From: Hevea brasiliensis
Taxonomy: Eukaryota; Streptophyta; Magnoliopsida; Malpighiales; Euphorbiaceae
Length of the DNA: 64,000 bases
Direction of reading: 5' to 3'
Assembly: GCF_030052815.1 (NCBI RefSeq)
Contig: NC_079510.1
Coordinates: 47,582,725 to 47,646,724 of the forward strand
Below are positions 41,640-52,770 of this stretch, piece by piece. A program made the position numbers and the translations under genes. A model generated the notes under the pieces. It searched no databases. It saw only the letters and a program-made list of their open reading frames with translations, and was not told the origin of the DNA. Position 1 is the stretch's first letter. Each line of letters starts with the position of its first letter.

Positions 41640-41871
41640 CAGAAACATCAATGATACCATTCTAAAAATTCTTTGAAAAAATGCTTCAATTTTTTTTTAT
41701 ATCCAAACATTAGGAACAAATATTAGAAGATTCAAAACCTGAAAAAATTTGTTTACTTAATAGCGTTTTTGTTCAAATGAAATTTGTACTCTAACAGAAC
41801 TTCAGTTAAATACTTCAAATTAAATACTTCAACAGAACTTCAGTTAGATGGTTCAATAACAAATATTTATA

Positions 41872-42110
41872 GCCTGTTTGGCATTGCTTTGGCATTACTA
41901 TTAAAACTGCTATTGAGAAAATCACTTTTTTAAATATATTAGTTACAGAGTATTAAAAAATAATTAAAAATTAAATTTGATCAATTTAGTCACAAGAACA
42001 CTAAAATAATAAAACAGTTTTTTCCAAACTGCTTTTCTCAACAGCATCTAAAATGATATTTTTATTCAAAAAAACAGTTTCAAACTCTGAAACTCAATGC
42101 CAAACAGGGC
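41872..42110. mobile_element. MITE, ~239 bp, with ~15-bp terminal inverted repeats
   Basis: The left end reads GCCTGTTTGGCATTG and the right end, reverse-complemented, GCCCTGTTTGGCATTGAG. The interior is AT-rich and non-coding. The flanks contain TTA on both sides, compatible with a PIF/Harbinger-type duplication, but exact ends are uncertain by a few bases. A second internal pair (AACTGCTTTTCTCAACAG and its partner near AACTGCTATTGAGAA) suggests further palindromy. Confidence 0.7.
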
Positions 42111-42747
42111 TTTAGAAGATATGCAACTGTACAAAACTATAACTAAACTGCTATGATGCTTACTCTAGTACAGAACAACTAGTTTTGGTTATGTAAAATA
42201 ACATGTCTAATATTGACAGGTATGAAGGTTAGATGATGCAAAAACAAAAATGTCAGTGAAAAAGAAAAGCAAGGAAAGAGTGAGGGAAGCAGCGTCCCAC
42301 AATCAGACAATCTCTGTGATTGTTACTTGTGAGCAAAAGGTTCACCTCACATTTTTTTTTATATCAGATTTGAATAAGAAATCCTACCAAACATAGATTT
42401 TGGCTACATTCAACTCATTTGCATTGGAAATTGATATTTGTTGAGATTTGATCTGCATAAAACTTTAGCAACATTCAAATGAAGTGCCACTTATAAGTAA
42501 ACACTCAAATGGATACTACTATTATCACACATTCAAAATCCAACTGCAAGCTCGACAGAGCTTAAGTAGCCTAAAATATAAAAGAGAGTTGGGAGTTCCG
42601 AAATTGAGGCCACTTCAACTCAATTGCATGTTAAAAGTCTAAAATTTAGATTCACACAACGTAAACACATGTCAACATAACAAAGCTTCCAATAGATTTG
42701 TACTGCTTCCACAGCATAATACCAAGTTCCCTCGCAACCAGAATGGT

Positions 42748-43557
42748 TCACTGATTGCCTAGTGCAAGGTCATGCCAAGTGTCTCCATTAACTTGTTGAG
42801 TCTCTTGATCTGAAAAAAATAGAGCGAATCCATCTGACTTTTAAATAATGAATGATTGAATTAACTGGAATGCAACATGAAAAAATTGATTGATGAAAAT
42901 ACAGTTGTGATCAAATCAATCATGCCATAAAAGAGTAAGAAAAGCTATTATCCTCAAAAGCTTCATTTAGTTCAAATGCATAGTTGAAATTGTGTACATG
43001 TACAACAGGCCTCTAACCTCTTACATCACAAGTGCGTATAAAATATTGTCTATCAGAAAGAACAAGTGGACAAGCACAGGGAATATATATAAAGATGGAC
43101 ATCCACACAAAGACGGCCTAAAATTCTCCAGAAGCAAAAGTAAGTGTGCAAAAAAATGAAGGGCATACTTGAATCTTCAGCATCATCAGTCCGAACAACC
43201 AGCACTGGCGGTAGAGGGAGATCTTCATTAAAAGAATCATAATTTGAATTTTGAAGCAACCAGTTATAAGGGGACAATAGGCATACAATGAAAGGAGAAC
43301 AATACATGGACAATAATATTTAGAATTCAAAATAAGCAACGCCCTCTTGTGCATGTACTGCGAATTGCAAGCTAACAATTGCATCCCATATCCCCATATG
43401 CATAAGCATACAGAATCATTTGTGAATTACTTCATGCATATGCGAATGAAACACATTAGAAGGGGGAAGCACAAATGATACCGTCATCAGGTAAAGTGTC
43501 TCTCATCCACTCCTCGTCCACGATATCAATAAGAACACCCAGACTTAATTCTGCCAT
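42748..43557 (-). CDS. APC13: Anaphase-promoting complex subunit 13 (3 exons, complete)
   Basis: A very small APC/C subunit that stabilises the TPR lobe of the ubiquitin ligase driving mitotic exit; the Arabidopsis gene is BONSAI. Exons 43557-43482, 43222-43169 and 42809-42748 have GT-AG introns and join in frame to 63 codons plus stop, the same length as BONSAI. Motifs are [58 protein letters not shown] and terminal GNQ. No exon is longer than 76 bases, so simple frame scans miss the gene. It lies between the MEE62-like gene and the CIPK pair. Arabidopsis BONSAI is known for epigenetic silencing linked to a nearby LINE. Here an RTE tail and a MITE lie 0.6-1.2 kb downstream. Confidence 0.93.
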
Positions 43558-46423
43558 ATTTGCTCAGCACTTCAATTAATTACCTTTCAACAATACACAA
43601 ACAACACACAGAAGTTTAAGTAATTAGTAATAATGTAAAAACTAGCGATTCTAATATTCAGATAAAAGAGTACAATAAATGTGACCCAACACAGCGAAAG
43701 ACCCAAATCAAGAGAAACGAAAAATGAAGTAGTGAAGGAGAAGAAAAACTCCGCAAACTAGTAAAGTGTTGTTGGGGAATTCTATCGAACAAGTTGAACG
43801 TGTAAGTTGGGTAACACAAAATCATTTTTCCAAACAGCAGGAAACTTCTACCTTATTCTCAAAGGAAAAGATAAACAAATAAAGGTAAATATTTTGACAA
43901 ATTGTACGAATCTAATGGCAGAAGAAGAAGAAAGAAGCAAAAATACCCGGATGGTTACTTGAATTGATCAGTTGGTGACCAGCAGGGACAAGGGCAGCTG
44001 CAGGCAAATCAAAGACCCTGGAGCGTAAAAATGGGGATCAATTATGGGCTTTTCGTCAGGAAGCGCATAAATGGCCTGGTATCAGTTTTGCTCCAAGTCT
44101 TTCAAATGTGGACTTAAATCATTTGCTGAACTTTTGAGCCATATTGGGTTTGGTGGGGTTTGGCCCTTCATGTTGAGACATGAGGCCCGAGCATCCTGAA
44201 ACAACTCTGATTTTCAATGGTGCTAGAGTTACAGCTGGAAAGCGTCATTTCAGAATCGAAATCGGATTGACTTAAATCGAATTAAAACTGGTCGAAACTA
44301 TAATTTACTTAGATTGTGATTGAAATAGATCAGAACCGACCGGTCCATTTTCATGCTTAAATTGAATTTTTTTGTCTAAAAATAAAGAAAAATCTAAACT
44401 ATTAGATTTAATCAAAATTGAATCAAACCAAATTGAACTAAAGTTAAAACCCTAATAAAAACCATGAGAAAACCTTATGGACTGATTTGGATTCAAACCA
44501 TCACCAAATCGATTTCAAACTGAAATCAACCCGTGATCAGGCTTAATTAGAGTCGATCATGAATAACGTGGTTGATATATTTAAACAAGGTCTGTCAAAA
44601 AACCCATTAGTTTACATATGCGTAGTTGGGCTTTCCCGTGGAAGTTGCAATGTGCTTTTCTCTTGACATGAAAATTGCCATTACTAAACAATGGATTGGT
44701 GCATTTATTAATGCTTTAAAATACTTTTTGCAGTTAAGTAACACTTCTGTAAATTTATTTTTTAAGGCTCAATTTTAATATTAATTTATATATATATATT
44801 AATTATTTTTGAAAATTATTTTATTATTTACTGGTAACCGACCATTATCTATCAAGTTGACTTGTGACAAATAGCAATACCGTGAAGCATTGCATCACGG
44901 GATCCCTAAACGTACAAGTAACCCGCTAATTCAATTTAAAATGTTTCCTTTCACACAAAAAATTCCCTGTACGTGCGGCACACACTTTCAAGATGAAACC
45001 CAGGATCACGCAGTAGAAAAGAGAGCGAATGGCTATAAATGAAAAATGGGATTTGTCTAGGTGTTGTTGACTAGGACAGATAAGCATAAAAAAGTCAAAT
45101 ACAAGGTTTGAATGTGCGGCTGGAAGGTGAAGGGTTGTTTGTATGATCTGACAACTGTTCGTCTTTACCGAAAAACCGTAAAGATTCGTCAATCTCCAGA
45201 AATAGAATCGTTTGATTTTTTTTTTATTCGTTTAGTGTTAGCATTATATTTTTAAAATTTTTAAAAATAAAGTCAAAAATAAAAATAATATATATTAAAA
45301 AGCTATATTAGTATTCTAATTATTTTAACAATTAATTATATTTTTTTGGGTTTGATGATTAAAAAGGATAAATAATAAAAAAAATTATTACTATTATTAT
45401 TACATTTAATAGTATAATTATTGTAAGCATCTTGTTATGATAACATAAACAGTATTTTATGGTGATGTAATAATAACAATAATAATAATAAAATTTATTT
45501 CTAGTAATTGTTGATATATAAACAGATGATTTTTCTTTGGAATGGTAAAATGGTAATAGTCACATGATAAATTGTGATTATAATGGTAATGGTAATTATA
45601 ATCACATTAATATGATATAGCATGTTATAATTGGCATCATTTACCAGTAAGTTTTATTTAAACCCAAATATATATATATATATCTTTATAAATGACAGTT
45701 ATATAAATTTATAATTAATTTTATTTAAAATTATTGTAAGACCTATTCAGTTTATTAAATTTCTACTAGTTGAGTGTATACACTTGATGTATACAAAAAT
45801 TTTCTTTTATCAAATTAAATTCGAAATCTCTAATATGATATAAATATACTTTTTAATTTGATTATTCTTTAAATTTTAATCTATTGTTCTTTTTGAAAAA
45901 AAGGTGTGTAACGTATTACCGTTTTCTTTACCATATTTGGCCATATCAAGATTTTTTTTTTTTTTCTGAAACAAGATACCAATTAAACAATAATGTTCTA
46001 AAAAATTTAGTAGAAGTTATGAAATTATTAAGTTGAGAAAATTATTAATTAAAGATTATTAAAACCTAAACAATTTCAATCGTTTTATAGTACAGTAAAT
46101 TTACTGTTCTGTTTAACATTGAATTTTAAAATTTAAAATTATTTTTTTTATATAAAAATATTATTTTAAATATTATTAAAAAAATAATTTTATAATTAAA
46201 ATTAATTAAAATTAATTTTTAATTATTTTTTAATATTTTTTAATTAATATATTTAAATAAGTGATTTTCTGAACTGTCACAAGAAAAGGCCTGCATCGCC
46301 TTGCAGCCTCAAACCGGAAGCCACAAAATAAAGCACTTCATCGTGTTACCATTAGCTCTGTTTTTTCCGCCCAAAAATCAACATCGAATCAAAACTCAAT
46401 TCCTTTCTCCCTCAAATCCATCC
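43558..46423. other. APC13 upstream region, spacer and CIPK promoter
   Basis: 43558-44020 is the probable leader and promoter of APC13. 44190-44560 contains imperfect AATCGAATT/AACCGACCGG-like phrases reminiscent of dispersed repeats, but without ends. 45190-46250 is strongly AT-rich. The CIPK leader begins somewhere after 46260; the frame is open in phase upstream of its ATG, but only a TTG is available there. No other gene is seen. Confidence 0.5.
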
Positions 46424-47860
46424 ATGGCACCCAAAACCCAGACCAATACCAACAGTAACCAGACTCTTCTTCTGGGTCGATACGAGATCGGTAAACTTCT
46501 TGGCCATGGAGCCTTCGCCAAGGTCTACCATGCCCGTAATGTCAAGACCAACGAGAGCGTAGCCATCAAAGTTATTGACAAAGAGAAGATTCTTAAAGGT
46601 GGCCTTATTGCTCATATCAAGCGTGAAATCTCCATTCTTCGCCGTGTTCGCCACCCTAATATAGTTCAGCTTTTTGAGGTCATGGCTACCAAGGCCAAGA
46701 TCTATTTCGTCATGGAATACGTCCGTGGCGGTGAATTGTTTAATAAGGTCGCTAAGGGAAGGTTAAAAGAGGAGGTGGCTAGGAAATATTTCCAGCAATT
46801 GATATCTGCAGTGTCATTTTGTCATGCCAGGGGCGTGTTTCATCGAGATCTCAAGCCGGAAAATCTTCTGCTTGATGAGAATGGTGACTTGAAAGTCTCT
46901 GATTTTGGCCTTAGTGCGGTCTCCGATCAGATTAGACAAGATGGTTTGTTTCATACTTTTTGCGGGACGCCGGCGTATGTTGCACCGGAAGTTCTGGCGA
47001 GAAAAGGTTACGATGCTGCGAAAGTAGACATCTGGTCTTGTGGGGTGATTTTGTTTGTGCTAATGGCTGGTTACTTACCATTTCATGACCAGAATATCAT
47101 GGTCATGTACAGGAAGATCCATAAGGGTGAGTTCCGGTGTCCTAGATGGTTCTCTCCGGAGCTCATTAGACTTCTCTGGAGGCTTCTTGATACAAACCCT
47201 GAAACTCGAATTACGATGCCTGAGGTAATGGAGAATAAGTGGTTCAAAAAGGGGTTCAAGCATATCAAATTTTACATCGAGGATGATAAAGTTTTTAGTT
47301 TTGACGCTGAGGGACAGCAGGATGATGCCGGTTCATCCTCCGAGCAATCACAGTCTGAATCAGAATCTGAAATGGAAAATCGAAGAAGGGTTACTTCATT
47401 ACCTAGACCTGCAAGTTTGAATGCTTTTGACATTATATCCTTTTCGCCTGGGTTTAATTTATCTGGGTTGTTTGAAGATGGTGGAGAGGGAGCAAGAATT
47501 GTTTCTGGTGCTCCTGTATCCAAGATTATATCAAAACTGGAGGAAATTGCTAAAGTTGTGAGCTTTACAGTGAGGAAAAAGGATTACAGAGTGAGTTTGG
47601 AAGGGTCTAGGGAGGGTGTCAAAGGTCCATTAACAATTGCAGCTGAAATATTTGAGCTAACGCCGAAACTAGTGGTGGTTGATGTTAAGAAGAAAGGAGG
47701 GGATAGAGGAGAGTATGAGGAGTTTTGTAGCAAGGAATTGAAACCTGGGTTGCAGAAGTTGATGCAGGAGGAATCTGAAACTGCGGCCGCGGCTTCTTCA
47801 CAATTACCTAATGAATCTTTACCCAATAATTCTACATATTTACCTTCGGATACTGAATAG
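46424..47860 (+). CDS. CBL-interacting protein kinase, CIPK12/CIPK19-like (intronless)
   Basis: A SnRK3 Ser/Thr kinase activated by calcineurin B-like calcium sensors, usually acting on ion transporters at membranes. It has 478 codons with no intron, as in the intron-poor CIPK clade. Landmarks are [15 protein letters not shown] (Lys49), HRDLKPEN (Asp142), DFG 160-162, activation loop to APE, a Ser/Glu-rich linker (~300-320), the CBL-binding NAF motif at 333-335 ([12 protein letters not shown]), and a PP2C-binding region with [17 protein letters not shown]. The C-terminal LPSDTE is typical of CIPK12/19. The ATG at 46424 is the first in frame and directly precedes the family N-terminus. It is tail to tail with the second CIPK 3.5 kb away. 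Choice between CIPK12 and CIPK19 is not possible by eye. Confidence 0.93.
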   Translation: MAPKTQTNTNSNQTLLLGRYEIGKLLGHGAFAKVYHARNVKTNESVAIKVIDKEKILKGGLIAHIKREISILRRVRHPNIVQLFEVMATKAKIYFVMEYVRGGELFNKVAKGRLKEEVARKYFQQLISAVSFCHARGVFHRDLKPENLLLDENGDLKVSDFGLSAVSDQIRQDGLFHTFCGTPAYVAPEVLARKGYDAAKVDIWSCGVILFVLMAGYLPFHDQNIMVMYRKIHKGEFRCPRWFSPELIRLLWRLLDTNPETRITMPEVMENKWFKKGFKHIKFYIEDDKVFSFDAEGQQDDAGSSSEQSQSESESEMENRRRVTSLPRPASLNAFDIISFSPGFNLSGLFEDGGEGARIVSGAPVSKIISKLEEIAKVVSFTVRKKDYRVSLEGSREGVKGPLTIAAEIFELTPKLVVVDVKKKGGDRGEYEEFCSKELKPGLQKLMQEESETAAAASSQLPNESLPNNSTYLPSDTE

Positions 47861-50800
47861 AGAAAGAGAAAAGAAAATGGGTATGCTTTTCTCTCTCCTT
47901 TTGCTAATTTGCTATGCTAAAGCTTTATATGATAATTATTTCTTCTTGGTTTTTCATTTTCATTGATTTGTCTGTTATTCTTCTGAGGGGATTAGCTGCT
48001 AACATATTGTATATCCTATCCTTGTATCTAGAGAGAGAGTCGATTTGATTAAAGAGAATGGAATGCACATTTCTGGTTCTCCTTGACTTGTGAGTGTTTT
48101 TGTAAATGAGGGAATGAAGTTTCCTTTCGAGCTTATGTGGTATAAATGGATTCCATATAACAATTTTTATGGAATTCCTTTACAAATTCAAACTTGAAAC
48201 TTGTGGTGTGTAAAAAAGATAGTTTGCAATTTTACATCTTTAATTCTATGGAATTGATTATACTCAAGCTTGCAAATAAATACTATATTTAATAATTAAT
48301 ATACAAATATCGAAATTGATTTGTCAATCTATTTTGTTAATAATGAAAATGAATTTCATATTTATTTATTCCAAACACAGTTGATGACAAGTACTCATTA
48401 TCAGCAATGTTACTAATGTTTCGGCAAATTATCATTTCAAACAGATACCTTACTTGAAGTTGAGTGGCAGAGAAGTATTTGCTATTATTTACTGTTTAGT
48501 AGAGACCAGATATGAATGCATATCAGTAGTCAGAGCAAGAAGATGAAAATTCTACCGGTTGTTATTAAATTTTTTGCTGGTATTTTGTTCAATATCAAAG
48601 AAAGACACATTTGGATTTGGATTGACCAGTTAAAATCGCCTAGCTGGCTGGAGTTTTTCAATTTTGTAAAAATGAAGACTGTTGATTGAAACTATGAGTT
48701 CCCACTTGGCAAAACAAATTACTAGACTAAGGCAATTGATGGGAAGGAGTTTTGGTTTGTAGCTGTTTTTCTGGAAAAAACTAATGTGTTTCTGAACCTG
48801 GACGGGTTTATCCTTAACTCCTGCATTTGCCTTCCAATAGTTTGGGGACTTGGATACGTCTACATATTTTCCCATGGTATTTGTCTTTGATTGTCCCTTA
48901 AACCTAACTAAAATTGCTAAATGATGTGTATGGATAAGGCGTGTCAGGACTGGATGGTCCAACCAGTTGTCCAGGACCAGGTTGTTATGCAAAATGGGGA
49001 TCACAGACGTGAAACCATGATATGTTGCCTGGCCTTCGGTTAAAGGTGGGCAGCGAGTGAAGGATAGAACTTAACAGTTTAATGATTTGGATTTGAATAA
49101 GAGAGGGGGGAGAAATAGTCTGCACGAAGCTATTTATGGAGTCCTACAACAAAGGGAATTGAAAATTGTTTGCATAAATTCATATATGTGCCATGCCGAC
49201 GTCTCTTGCAAAGAGTTGATGGTAAGGCTGGACTCATATGGGAAAGGTTGAGGAGGTTGCATTTGCACTCATCTACTTGAGTAAGGTTATGCATTTCTTT
49301 TGTCCTTGCGTCTAAACCTGCTTGAGTGGCATTATGTAAGCTTGTTGAAGATTCTTTAGATTTGCAGAAGATTTACAGCTCTGAAAATGTAGGGTATGCC
49401 TTTTTCGATATTAAAACTGTAGGAGTAGGACCACCCCGTATGAGACACTCATATAATTAAAAAAAGGTGTTTCCCAGTGCCTGTAATCACACGGGCCTAT
49501 TTCCCTCCGTCTATGGGATCATGATGAAATCCTGTTTCTTAGTTCAGTGTGTCTATGGGATCATGATAACGATCACAGCTGTATTGTATGGATTTGCTGC
49601 CAATTTAAGTTTAATCTTGTCTACCCCAATAATTTAGAGTCTCCTTTTCTTTTATTATATAATAATAATATTATTATTTTTTAATTTTTGATATTAAGGT
49701 TTAGGTGGGCCTCATTCCTCAATATCATTTTCTGAAAAAAAGAAAAAATAATGGCAATCACTTATTAAAAAAAAATTGTACGGGTACTCGCAATCACCTT
49801 CTAAAAAATAAAAATAATCACAATCACTTATTAAAAAAAAAAAATTAAACAAGTAATTTATATAATCTGTCTTTAAATTTTATTTTGTAATTATTTTTAT
49901 TTTTTAATTTTAATTTATTATTAAAAAATTTTTAATTTTAATTTTATTTTAAAAAATTTTACTTTTTTTACGTCAATTTATTATTAAAAAATCTCTAAAT
50001 TTTAATTTTATTTCAAAAAAATTTCTTTAACATTTAATAACATATTTTCAAATTAAAAAATTACTCTAAACTATAATGTGACATCTATAAATATAATATT
50101 AATACTTTTTAATAAAAGTAATTTTTTTTTTAAAAAATAAATTGTGATGGTATTAATATTTTTATAATGAAATCTATTATAATATGAAGTTATAGAAAAT
50201 TTTGTGAAAAAAATTAAAATTAAAAAAATTTTAAATAATAAATTAAAGGGATAAAACCCTAAGAAAGGAAGTTGGGAAAGCAGAATGCTCAGTTGCACCT
50301 CCAAAGCCTGATCTGTTAAGAGCTAGCGGCGGGATGTATCTTTTTTGAGTGTGCCAGTTTCCAACCGAGCCAAGGGCGATGGGGAGAACGCTTTAATATG
50401 CTTTAGGGACATTACTTAGAAGTAAAAACGGTGTATAAAAATTTAAAAAAATTTTACCGTTTTATGATCTCATTAAACCATTATTACAATAGCCAAGTCA
50501 CTAAAATCAATCTACGATGGGGCCTGTACTGTGGATTAAGGAATTCACTTGCTTGTAGCTGGAGCCTAGAGTCTCAGATAAAAAAAAAAAAAAAAAGAAG
50601 CTTTAGTGCCAAGAGTCAATGGCTTTGAATTAATAGTGCCCAGAAAAGGCCGAGCAGAAAATTGGAAGCCTAATCTTATCCATTGACCTTTTTTTCCTTC
50701 CTGGGTACGGGGCCCTTGGTCCAACTACTCTTACCATATAAAAGTTTTATTGATTAAAGGTTCAGCACCAACAGAGACACAGCACCAGCCACCAATTGGC

Positions 50801-51408
50801 CTTTCCACCAGATGGCTTGTGTCTAATTCCCACGGCTATATCCATTTCTCTTGTTTATGGTACGTCTCATAGTTAAGCTGATTGGATTGCAAATTGTGTT
50901 AGGTTGGGTAATCTTGCTGTGGGATGTGTGTCTACTCCCGCTTCTTTATTAGCTAAATCTTCTTGTTAGGTATAGGCTGTATTCTGTTGCTTCTAATGAA
51001 TAATAGTCACATTTCCTTTTTTTTTTTTTTTTAAAAAAAAGCCACCAAATGGGGCGATGGTTGGGCATTATTGAAAATTGGAAGATTAGGATCGTCTTCC
51101 TAATTTTAAATCTCAAATTTAAATTCGAATTAGAGCTAAATAAAGAAAATGGCATAAGCAGACCTCAAAGGCACTAAGGATTTGTAGAAATGGACGATTA
51201 TGATTATGGCCGGTGAAACTTTCATCCATTTGCATTGAAATTGTAAGTTTCAAAGAACAAATGAAAGGGAAAAGAGAAGAACAAAAACTGAAAAGGCGAA
51301 AGTTCTGAAGCAGCAAAGTACAAACATTTACTCATTTCAGATAGAGGTAATTATAGAAAAATCATATCCAATCCAAAGAAAAGACCCAAATTAAGGGTGG
51401 CTAATAGG
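47861..51408. other. Intergenic between convergent CIPK genes
   Basis: 3' UTRs of both CIPKs lie at the ends. A minus frame at 48630-49004 contains a locally protein-like segment (KYVDVSKSPNYWKANAG) that I cannot assign and that has no splice context. 49640-50270 is very AT-rich. 50280-50900 is ordinary sequence without a frame. No mobile element was recognised. Confidence 0.5.
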
Positions 51409-52770
51409 TTATACTTGCTGCTGCTCATTCCCTTGCCATGCCCAAACTATATCTTTAAGAGAACGTCTTAATTCCTGGTTACAGAAATTCTTATACTCCA
51501 ACGTATCTCCTGATGCTTTATTCAACTCAACCACAAAAAAAGATGGTGTAACTTCAAATATTTCTGCATCTATTTCAAGTTGCCCCTTTCTTCCTTCCTT
51601 GCATCCCTGCAACTTCACTGTTCCATCTTTCTTGTTAAAATTGAAGCTCTCCATCATTGCTATCTCTTGGAATTTCGACACGATCGTTGATGCTGGTTCT
51701 TTGCTGGTGAATCTTGCCTCTAGCCGTTGATTACTATCTTTCTCAAACAAGCCTGATAAATCAAATCCTTTTGACAGGGAGATTATATTAAAGGCATTGT
51801 AATTAGTTGGTTTCACAGGGCTTCTTGCATCTTCTGCTACTTCTTTCTGTGAATTGTTTACGCCTTCTGATGGTAACGATGAGTCGAAGGCTTCATGAAC
51901 ATCCTTAAGCAACGTGCATCTGGCTTGACCTTGCGGTGATGGTGGGGTTTCAATCTGTTTGTAACCCTTCTTAAACCAAGAATTGCTCATTATCTTATCA
52001 ATGGAGATTCTTGAGCTAGGATTGGGGTGAAGAATCCTCGAAAGAAGCTTCCGAGCCTCTGAGTTAATCCAGTTAGGGCACTTGAATTCTCCTTTGATGA
52101 TCTTCCTGTAAAGTTCCATGAGATTTGGGTCATTAAATGGAAGATAGCCAGCCAAAAGAACGAACAGAACAACCCCACAAGACCATATATCAGACTTAGC
52201 CCCATCATAGCCGTTCTTGGTAATGACTTCTGGAGCAACATAAGCAGGAGTTCCACAAGCTGTATGGAGAAGCCCATCTTGCTTTCTTGAATCCCACAAA
52301 GCAGTCAATCCAAAATCAGAAATCTTCAGATTACCATTTTCATCAAGGAGGAGATTTTCAGGCTTGATATCTCGATGATAGACACCTCGGCTATGGCAAA
52401 AATCAACTGCTCCAATCAATTGTTGGAAATACTTTCTAGCAACGTCTTCCTTGAGCTTCCCCTTGGCAACCTTGCTGAAAAGCTCACCACCTGTCACGTA
52501 TTCCATGGCAAAATAGATCTTGGTCTTGCTTGCCATGACCTCATAGAGCTGAACAATATTGGGATGTCTAACAAGCCTCATAACAGAGATTTCTCTCTTG
52601 ATTTGATCTATCAAACCACCCCTTAGGACCTTCTCTTTATCGATAATCTTGATGGCAACATTTTGGCCAGACTGGAGATTTCGCGCATGGTATACCTTGG
52701 CGAAAGTCCCTTGTCCAAGCAATCGCCCTAGCTCATACCTGTTCATCAATATAGCACTTTTCTTCTCCAT
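51409..52770 (-). CDS. CBL-interacting protein kinase, CIPK20-like (intronless)
   Basis: A second SnRK3/CIPK kinase of 453 codons without introns. Landmarks are [15 protein letters not shown] (Lys41), YHRDIKPEN (Asp134), DFG 152-154, activation loop [16 protein letters not shown] motif at 325-327 ([18 protein letters not shown]), then [15 protein letters not shown] and the terminal segment [10 protein letters not shown] typical of the CIPK2/10/20 group. Adjacency to a CIPK12/19-type gene and a DOG1 fragment points to CIPK20. It differs clearly from the other CIPK (different linker and C-terminus), so this is an old pair and not a recent tandem copy. Frame and length are complete. Confidence 0.92.
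   Translation of the reverse strand: MEKKSAILMNRYELGRLLGQGTFAKVYHARNLQSGQNVAIKIIDKEKVLRGGLIDQIKREISVMRLVRHPNIVQLYEVMASKTKIYFAMEYVTGGELFSKVAKGKLKEDVARKYFQQLIGAVDFCHSRGVYHRDIKPENLLLDENGNLKISDFGLTALWDSRKQDGLLHTACGTPAYVAPEVITKNGYDGAKSDIWSCGVVLFVLLAGYLPFNDPNLMELYRKIIKGEFKCPNWINSEARKLLSRILHPNPSSRISIDKIMSNSWFKKGYKQIETPPSPQGQARCTLLKDVHEAFDSSLPSEGVNNSQKEVAEDARSPVKPTNYNAFNIISLSKGFDLSGLFEKDSNQRLEARFTSKEPASTIVSKFQEIAMMESFNFNKKDGTVKLQGCKEGRKGQLEIDAEIFEVTPSFFVVELNKASGDTLEYKNFCNQELRRSLKDIVWAWQGNEQQQV

Larger units (their letters stand above)
39553..42747. other. Intergenic: MEE62-like promoter, spacer, two small transposon insertions
   Basis: The first few hundred bases are upstream sequence of the MEE62-like gene. 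A + frame at 40811-41050 and a - frame at 40098-40292 have no recognisable similarity. The only supported elements are the RTE tail at 41547 and the MITE at 41872. The last part is 3' flank of APC13. Confidence 0.55.

Noticed and set aside
48630..49004. 124-codon minus frame with a protein-like stretch
   Set aside because: No family recognised and the surroundings are non-coding; a BLASTP hit would be needed to call it.
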